Shown here piece by piece: positions 58,226 through 64,000 of a stretch of 64,000 nt of DNA. The notes beneath the pieces are model-generated. The model was not told the origin of the DNA, ran no database searches, and saw nothing but the letters and a program-made list of their open reading frames with translations. Source of the stretch: Lobulomyces angularis (Eukaryota; Chytridiomycota; Chytridiomycetes; Lobulomycetales; Lobulomycetaceae); NCBI GenBank assembly GCA_027604685.1, contig JADHYX010000028.1:1-64000 (forward strand), read 5' to 3'. How positions within the stretch are numbered: the stretch's first letter is position 1; every line of letters begins with the position of its first letter. A program made the position numbers and the translations under genes.

Positions 58226-59913
58226 ATGGTTTTTAATTTAGACTTTTATATCTCAGAACTTTATAACAGACAGCTTCTAAGTGAGATCATTATAAAGGAA
58301 TTATGTGAAAAAGTTAAAGAAGTTTTAGTTTTAGAGGTGAGAACTTAATAGTTTTGTTCAACCTTTCATTTTTTTCTTTATGAACAGTCAAATGTAAAAA
58401 ATGTTAAAACACCAGTAACGTTAGGTAAACGTTAATTCTTATAAAAACTAATTTTTTCTTTCAAACTTATAGTTGGAGATATTCATGGTAATTTTACAGT
58501 TTCTTTCATAATTTGCAAGCAATACCAACAAATATTGCAATATTTGCCTAATGATATATATTTATAACTATACCTCTATTGTTTAAAAGAATAACAAAGT
58601 TTTTTTATTTTTCTAGGACAATTTTATGATTTACTGGAAATTTTTAGAATCGGAGGATTTCCACCAGACACTAATTACATATTTCTAGGTATTTTATGTT
58701 TAGCAAATAATGCTGATTTTAATTTACAAAACTACAAAATACGCAGGTGATTATGTGGATAGAGGATATTATAGTGTAGAAACAATTGCATTATTAGTAA
58801 GTTTAAAATTAAGATACCCTGAAAGAATTACTTTAGTTAGAGGAAATCACGAAACAAGAGCAGTAACGCAAACTTATGGATTTTACACTGAATGTTTAAC
58901 AAAATATGGAAATATCAAAGTGTGGGAGTATTTTACTGATTTATTTGACTATTTTTTGTTGGGAGTTGTTATTGATAATAAAATATTTTGCGTACATGGT
59001 GGTTTGAGGTATTTTTTATTTTTATTTTTTTGAGTTACGATAACTTTTTCCAATTAAATCAGCCCTTCATTGCACACTTTAGATCAAATAAGGGTAATTG
59101 AGAGGTTTAAAGAAATACCGCACGAAGGGGCTATGGCAGACTTAGTCTGTAAATATATAAATCAGTAAACCTACAATTCACATTTTTAATATACAGGGTC
59201 GGATCCAGTACCGCAAATGCAGCAGTTCTTGGATGATTCAAAAAGCGAATTTTCAATATCACCAAGGTAATTAAAGAAAAAATACATTTAATTTAATTTT
59301 GTTTTATTTTTTTTTGATTTAGAGGTGCTGGTTATTTATTTGGTTCGAATGTTACTGGCCGATTTTTATATCAAAATAATTTAGATCATATTTGCAGAGC
59401 TCATGTGAGCTAACAAAAAAATTTAATTTTAACATATTAATGCTTAATTTTAGCAATTATGTATGGAAGGGTATCAAGTTCTCTTTGGAGATTCCTTAAG
59501 TACTGTCTGGAGGTATTTTTAAATATAATGCTTTACATAGTTTTTTAAATTTGAACAGTGCACCCAATTATTGTTACAGGGCAGGAAATTTAGCATCAGT
59601 CCTTGAAATTGATACCTGCCTCAATAGAAGGTTTAACGTTTTTGGAGCATGTCCGGATCATCTTAGAGATATTCCTAGAAAAGATGGTAAATTGAACGTT
59701 AACCTGGGTGAAGATTTCGATGAAAAAGGGGAGGGAGAAGAAAAAAATGTTCATTATTTCAACAAGCCTATGGAAATGAATGTTAACAAAAAATTAAAAA
59801 AAAAATCTAAATTAATAGGAGTACATAACGAAAATTTTACAAACATGGTAAATGTAAAATACTGTGAATTTTTTAAACTTTTGGGTTTTTTAGAAGTCGC
59901 CTGTTATCAATGA
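58226..59913 (+). CDS. PP2A-family Ser/Thr phosphatase catalytic subunit (PP4/PP6/PPG1 branch)
   Basis: Metallophosphatase, about 410 residues over about 10 exons. Metal and catalytic motifs: [123 protein letters not shown] and [13 protein letters not shown]. The [10 protein letters not shown] stretch departs from the usual GNHESRQITQ of PP2A, PP4 and PP6. The tail is extended by about 90 residues (Lys/Glu-rich, NVHYF then NKPMEMN) and lacks the terminal YFL that PP2A relatives end in. A PPG1 assignment fits these oddities but is not certain. The start at 58226 is the first Met. Confidence 0.88.
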
Positions 59914-60076
59914 ATATTTTATGTAGCTTTTATGCGAAGAAGTCACAATTTTTGTTAGGTTTTATTATCAGAACTGAAAGAATTTTTAATAAAAAAACAT
60001 TATTTTAACTAAATAATGTTTTTTCATAAAATTTTTTTTTATATATTTCTAAGCAGATCGTATTACATGATGATAA

Positions 60077-61795
60077 TTAATTATTTAGAAACTCCTTTTT
60101 GACTTTTTTTAGTAATTCCTTATCAAAGCTTATTTCCAAAGCCGACATCACAAGAGATACAATGCATGTTAATGTTTTTGAATGAGCTTTTAAACTTTTC
60201 GCTACTTCCCGAAATGGTTCTGTGTGAATATCTGGGAAAGGTTTTGGGTCATCTTCGTCTACAATGGAAAAAACAGGGTGTATACTTGGTACTACATAAG
60301 AAACCTAGGGAAAAATAGCTAAAAAATATAAATTTTTGGAATAATTACATTTCCCATATCCGTACTACCTCTCGAAACAGATTCCTGAAATTCTCGTGAG
60401 GTGTAAAGAACCTAAAATAAAGTGTAAATATATTCAGTTTCTTCTACTTACTCCTTGTTTTTCTTGCCATTTCTTAAAAACTGAAGTGATACTATCATTC
60501 CTTTTCACTTCATAAAAGAAGCTGGTAGTGTTTAGCTCAACCTTACAACCTGTTGCATTAGAGCTAGCCTCAAAACATTTATCTAGTCTATCTTTTAAAA
60601 TTCTAACTTCAACCTGCACAAAATAATGAGAAAAATAATTTTAAAATTGAATATTACTTGTGTAGGGGAACGGCACATCCACGATGATTTTGTATAATCA
60701 GGTATGATATTAGGGGCGGCACCTAAATATAAGTACATGAAAATTCATGTGTAAGTTCGTTATTTAAAACCTCCGTAATTAATAATTCCGTGAATCCTTT
60801 GATAAGGCAAGACTTGCTGTCTTAAGCAAGCAATATTTTGGTAAGCCAAAATTTGAGCGTCCAAGGCATTTGTCCCTAAAATCTATATTTAACCATTCAT
60901 ATGTACGAAAGCCTAACCATTCCACGGTGAAGCGCTGGCGTGCGCCGCTTTTCCGAAATATTCACAAGTAAAATGTTGTAGTGCCAGAAAATTTGCATAA
61001 ACGATATCCAGACTTCCTGGATGTGCCATCAAAGCAAAATCTATTTAAAGATATAAAATTCAAATAATATCAGATTTACATCAAACCAATTCCTTTAAAG
61101 GCACCGTTTTCAATAAATATAATTTTTCCTCCTTCACCTGGTTAAAATGCATAAGAAAATAAACATTTGTATTGTGTTTGCAATAAAAAAAATATATATA
61201 GGCAAAAAAATATTGAAAATTAGTTACCTTCTTCTGCAGGACTTCCAAATAATTTTATTTGTAAATTAGTAATACCTAACTCATCTATTACAGATTTGAA
61301 TATCAATGCTGATCCAATACCAGCGATACAAATCAAATTATGCCCACAAGCATGTCTAAATGTTATGAAATTATATAATTTCAATTAATTATTGATGCCG
61401 TACCCAATTTTCGGTAGTGCATCATACTCTGATAAAAATCCTACAAGATTTCGTAAAAATCAAAAACTGCATTCTTACCTGTTGTAATTATTTTTTCCTT
61501 TTCCTTTATAATATTTTCTGGGGAATATTTGGCAATAAAAGCAGTTTCCATCCCACAAGCAGACCTGGTAACATCAAAACCTTTTTTTTCCAAGAACGAA
61601 GTAAGTAGATTATGAGCAAATTTCTCTTCAAACCCTATTTCAGGATTGCAATGTATCTGTTAAATTAAATAGAAACAATAGTTAAAAAGTAAACTTTTTC
61701 CTATTTACAGCCAAGGAAATCTCCCTGAGCTCGCTGGAAACCTCAAGCGCTTTTCTCTTAACAAAGTCAAAAATTTGAACATCAATTGCAGACAT
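60077..61795 (-). CDS. M20 metallopeptidase, PM20D2 / AbgB-like
   Basis: Zinc amidohydrolase of the M20D type; the animal relative PM20D2 hydrolyses beta-alanyl-lysine-type dipeptides. About 430 residues in nine exons. From [73 protein letters not shown] with zinc ligands in EYDALP and GHACGHN, GSPAEEGEGGKI with the catalytic and ligand Glu, ALMAHPG, then the dimerisation domain [20 protein letters not shown] and [60 protein letters not shown] and [11 protein letters not shown]. All motifs present, no signal peptide. Likely a cytosolic dipeptidase. Confidence 0.93.
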
Positions 61796-62233
61796 TGTGA
61801 AAATGAATTAGCAAATAAAAAAATCTAAGTTTAGATTTGCGGCAATAATATAGATAACTAGGGTTTTGGAAGCAAGTGTTGTGCTAGTAATGAGATTGAA
61901 ATTCTCTTTACAAAATATCTTGATTTTGAATCAGTATTAGAGCGAAATTGGTTTCAATAGTATTGTTTTACATTGACTCAGGATTTTTAACTGATAAACC
62001 TGTGAAATAAGGCTAAAGTAAGTGTTCTTACTAAAAAATGTTGTTGAAATGTTCTAGCTGTTCTAGGCTTCCGACAATAAGTAAATTGTTTATTGTTTTC
62101 AGAATCAATAAAAGAAGTTGTGTACATTATGCTTGTATGTCCAAATTTTAACTAGTGCTTTATTATGCAGGGTTTTTCCAATTTGTAATTTAACAATTTT
62201 TTTAACACACCTCTTACTTTCGTAATCTCATTC
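61796..62233. promoter_or_regulatory. Divergent intergenic region (M20 / Mpv17)
   Basis: About 440 bases between divergent starts. No ORF or RNA supported. Probable promoters for both. Confidence 0.5.
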
Positions 62234-63117
62234 ATGAGCTCAACAATTAGTGAAAGAAGGAAAAGTACCAAACCTGAATCCCCAACTAAGCATTTGACCG
62301 AGCAACATGATTTCAAGGAAAAACCAATAAAAAAAATGTAGGAACTTAGATTTTGCATGTTAATAGTGATAATTTAAATTAATTTTTTAAAGCATTTTTT
62401 TTATTGCAAGCAACTTACTTTAAATAAAGATCTTTTTTAGATAGTTACAATTATTTGTTAGAAACTCAACCAACCATAACAAAAATTGTGAGTGCTACCT
62501 TAATAAGCATATCTTCAGATTTACTTACTCAACAAATTCAAGGAAAGCACATTTTTGATCTCCGTCAAACTTATCTACTTGGATTTTATGCAGCGTTTAT
62601 TTCGACACCAATAGCAATTTTTGAAGTATAAACATTTTCTCTACATTATTTTTATTTTTTCATTTAAGTATGGTATTTTAGAAAAAGTATTCAAAGGAAA
62701 TTCTTTTCAAACAACCCTTCTTAAAACCATGATTGACCAACGTAAGTCTACTTTTTTTTGGAAATAGCTATAGTAATAACTATTTAAATAGTGTTTTTTA
62801 CTTGGATTTACACGATTGCATTTTACAGGTAAAATTTTCCTCAAGCATACTATTTTTAACTATTTTATTTTAATAGCTGGTTAAATTTCAATAATGGAGG
62901 ATCTTTAGACTTTGACATTGTTGTTTCAACAGTAAAAGCTGCATGGACTATTTGGCCCATAGCTATGATATTAATTTTTGTAAAGTTATGAATTGAATAT
63001 TTTCTCTTAACTCATTCTTATTAGACTTTTGTACCAAGCAAGTTAAGGCTATTAGCAGCAAATTTTGTTGGATTTGGTTGGGGAATGTATCAAAGTATGT
63101 TGTTGGAAGGTTTATAG
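62234..63117 (+). CDS. Mpv17 / PMP22 family membrane protein
   Basis: Four-helix membrane protein of mitochondrial inner or peroxisomal membrane (yeast Sym1 family). About 195 residues, six exons. A basic, polar N-terminus (MSSTISERRKSTKPESPTKH) not typical for the family precedes the canonical start, IYNYLLETQPTITKIVSATL, joined in phase across a 102-base intron. Then SSDLLTQQIQGKHIFDLRQT, YLLGFYAAFISTPIAIFEYG, the exon FTWIYTIAFYSWLNFNNGG, VKAAWTIWPIAMILIFTFVP and LRLLAANFVGFGWGMYQSML. The usual W-x-x-YLS ending is replaced by FGWGMYQSMLLEGL, so the last residues may be misjudged (for example a missed intron at CAAA|GTATG near 63094). Confidence 0.87.
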
Positions 63118-63434
63118 CTATAGTTGGTCATCTGTTAATGTCTATTCTATTATCTTTTTTTTTGCAAAATTTATTTACATATTATTTAAATTTTTGTGAC
63201 TTTATGTTTAAACATTTCCATCACTCATATTTTTTAAGTTTTGTAGTAGTAAATATTTTCAAATATGAAGTTAGTTTGTTTTTTACAATTTAAAAAAAAA
63301 ATTTTGATTGCCATTACAACAATAGCAATAGATTACTTTGAAAAATTAAAAATAATATTTATATATTCTTATCCTAACAAATTGAAAATTGAATATTTAC
63401 TTAACAAAGTTATTGAATCTGCTTTAATTATAAT
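63118..63434. other. Convergent intergenic region
   Basis: About 320 bases between the converging Mpv17 and alpha-SNAP genes. A short open frame of Phe/Tyr/His composition is present but does not look like protein-coding sequence. Confidence 0.55.
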
Positions 63435-64000
63435 TTAAGTAAAATCTTCTAGTGAACTTGGGTCGGAGATTGATTTTTTTACTCTTAAAAGTAAAGTAGT
63501 CTTCCAATTATCCAACTTGGTCATTTTATCGAAATCAAAAACAACATTTGTGAATTGCTCTACATCCTGATTTTCTAATGCATCTAGCAGATCCTTTGTG
63601 AATTAAAAAAATTAGCTTTGATAAAATTTCTATTTTTTTACATTTAACAATTTAAATTCTCTAGTTCCTTCAAAGGTCATATCCATTGCTCTATATCTAT
63701 CTAAAGCCTGTCTAGCATTGATGTAATCCTAAAACTTATAAGTAAAATTGGGAATAAATTTACCTGGGTGCACAAGATACAAATTCCAGCCTTCAATAGG
63801 TAATCCCTCACACTCCATTTTGTTAAATTGTTTTCCATACTTTGTTTAGCTACTTGTTCAAATTTTTCTATCGCTTTTTGATATTGTTCCAAATGCGCTG
63901 CGAGATTGGCTGCTTTTAATTGACAGGCGCTAGCTTGACTGTATTTCCAATAAAATAGTCACCAAATTTTATTTGATGATTAAGATTCCATTGATTAAGA
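63435..64000 (-). CDS. SEC17: Alpha-SNAP / SEC17 (5' part beyond window)
   Basis: Adaptor that bridges SNARE complexes to the NSF/Sec18 ATPase for disassembly after membrane fusion. Only the C-terminal about 150 residues are inside the window. TPR-like helices read YSQASACQLKAANLAAHLEQ, QYQKAIEKFEQVAKQSM, NNLTKWSVRDYLLKAGICIL and the next exon DYINARQALDRYRAMDMTFE, then GTREFKLLNDLLDALENQDV, QFTNVVFDFDKMTKLDNWKT. The end is TLLLRVKKSISDPSSLEDFT, whose TTLLLRVKK with a final Leu/acid-rich tail matches the NSF-activating C-terminus. Introns cut at about 63599-63649, 63732-63762 and 63945 onward. The first exons must be sought to the right of the window. Confidence 0.92.

Noticed and set aside
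63078..63293. Plus-strand open frame of 71 codons after Mpv17
   Set aside because: Out-of-frame with the Mpv17 end, Phe/Tyr/His composition of random AT sequence.

Overview
This window is eukaryotic nuclear DNA from a very AT-rich, gene-dense genome with many short introns (about 40-70 bases, GT...AG, usually with long T or A runs). TAA, TAG and TGA all end genes, so the genetic code is standard. Several genes point to fungi: an LCL2-type ER protein, a fungal-style COX5B zinc site, a KEX1-type carboxypeptidase and an IML1 (GATOR1) protein. An enkurin-domain protein, normally an axonemal protein, implies a flagellated stage. Together with copines, ZW10, RGS and FTS/AKTIP-like genes, this suggests a zoosporic early-diverging fungal lineage (Rozella-, aphelid- or chytrid-like). 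That placement is inference. One 10-base run of N (20734-20743) marks a scaffold gap.

Layout. 0-10 kb: RGS protein (-), OHCU decarboxylase (-), F-box/ankyrin protein (+), C2H2 zinc-finger protein (-), zuotin/DNAJC2 (+), enkurin-domain protein (+). 10-20 kb: secreted DUF642-like protein (+), a 5.6-kb IML1/DEPDC5 gene (+), START-domain protein (+), NADH-cytochrome b5 reductase (+). 20-24 kb: TRAP-alpha (-), LCL2-like (-), alanine aminotransferase (-). 24-31 kb: SNM1/PSO2 nuclease (+), deoxyhypusine hydroxylase (+), EIF1AD (-), UNC50/GMH1 (-). 31-41 kb: COX5B (+), ZW10 (+), an acidic unknown (+), KEX1-like carboxypeptidase (+), a chromo-like/zinc-knuckle protein (-). 40-48 kb: a multi-pass (about 7TM) protein (+), RNPS1-like SR protein (-), a small membrane ORF (-), a membrane-anchored beta-rich unknown (+), FTS/AKTIP-like inactive E2 (-), SEC61 gamma (+), PRL phosphatase (+). 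48-56 kb: RRM protein (-) and two tandem copines (-). 57-64 kb: SSAT-like acetyltransferase (+), PP2A-family phosphatase (+), M20 peptidase (PM20D2-like, -), Mpv17 family (+), alpha-SNAP (-, cut by the window end).

There is no operon-like organisation. Genes are independent, often divergent across short intergenic spaces (51-105 bases) or converging. Many act in the secretory and membrane-traffic system (SEC61 gamma, TRAP-alpha, LCL2, KEX1, UNC50, ZW10, alpha-SNAP, FTS-like, copines), but nothing in the sequence shows this is more than chance.

I found no tRNA, rRNA, CRISPR array or intact transposon. The most interesting signals are: start-codon micro-exons in four genes, where retention of the first intron stops translation almost at once in two of them; a tandem copine pair in which one copy has lost its metal-binding (MIDAS) residues; and a roughly 64-base element containing a forkhead-like core, shared by two long divergent intergenic regions. 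Exon joins were made by eye from reading frame, GT/AG sites and family resemblance. Start codons and small exons are therefore predictions.
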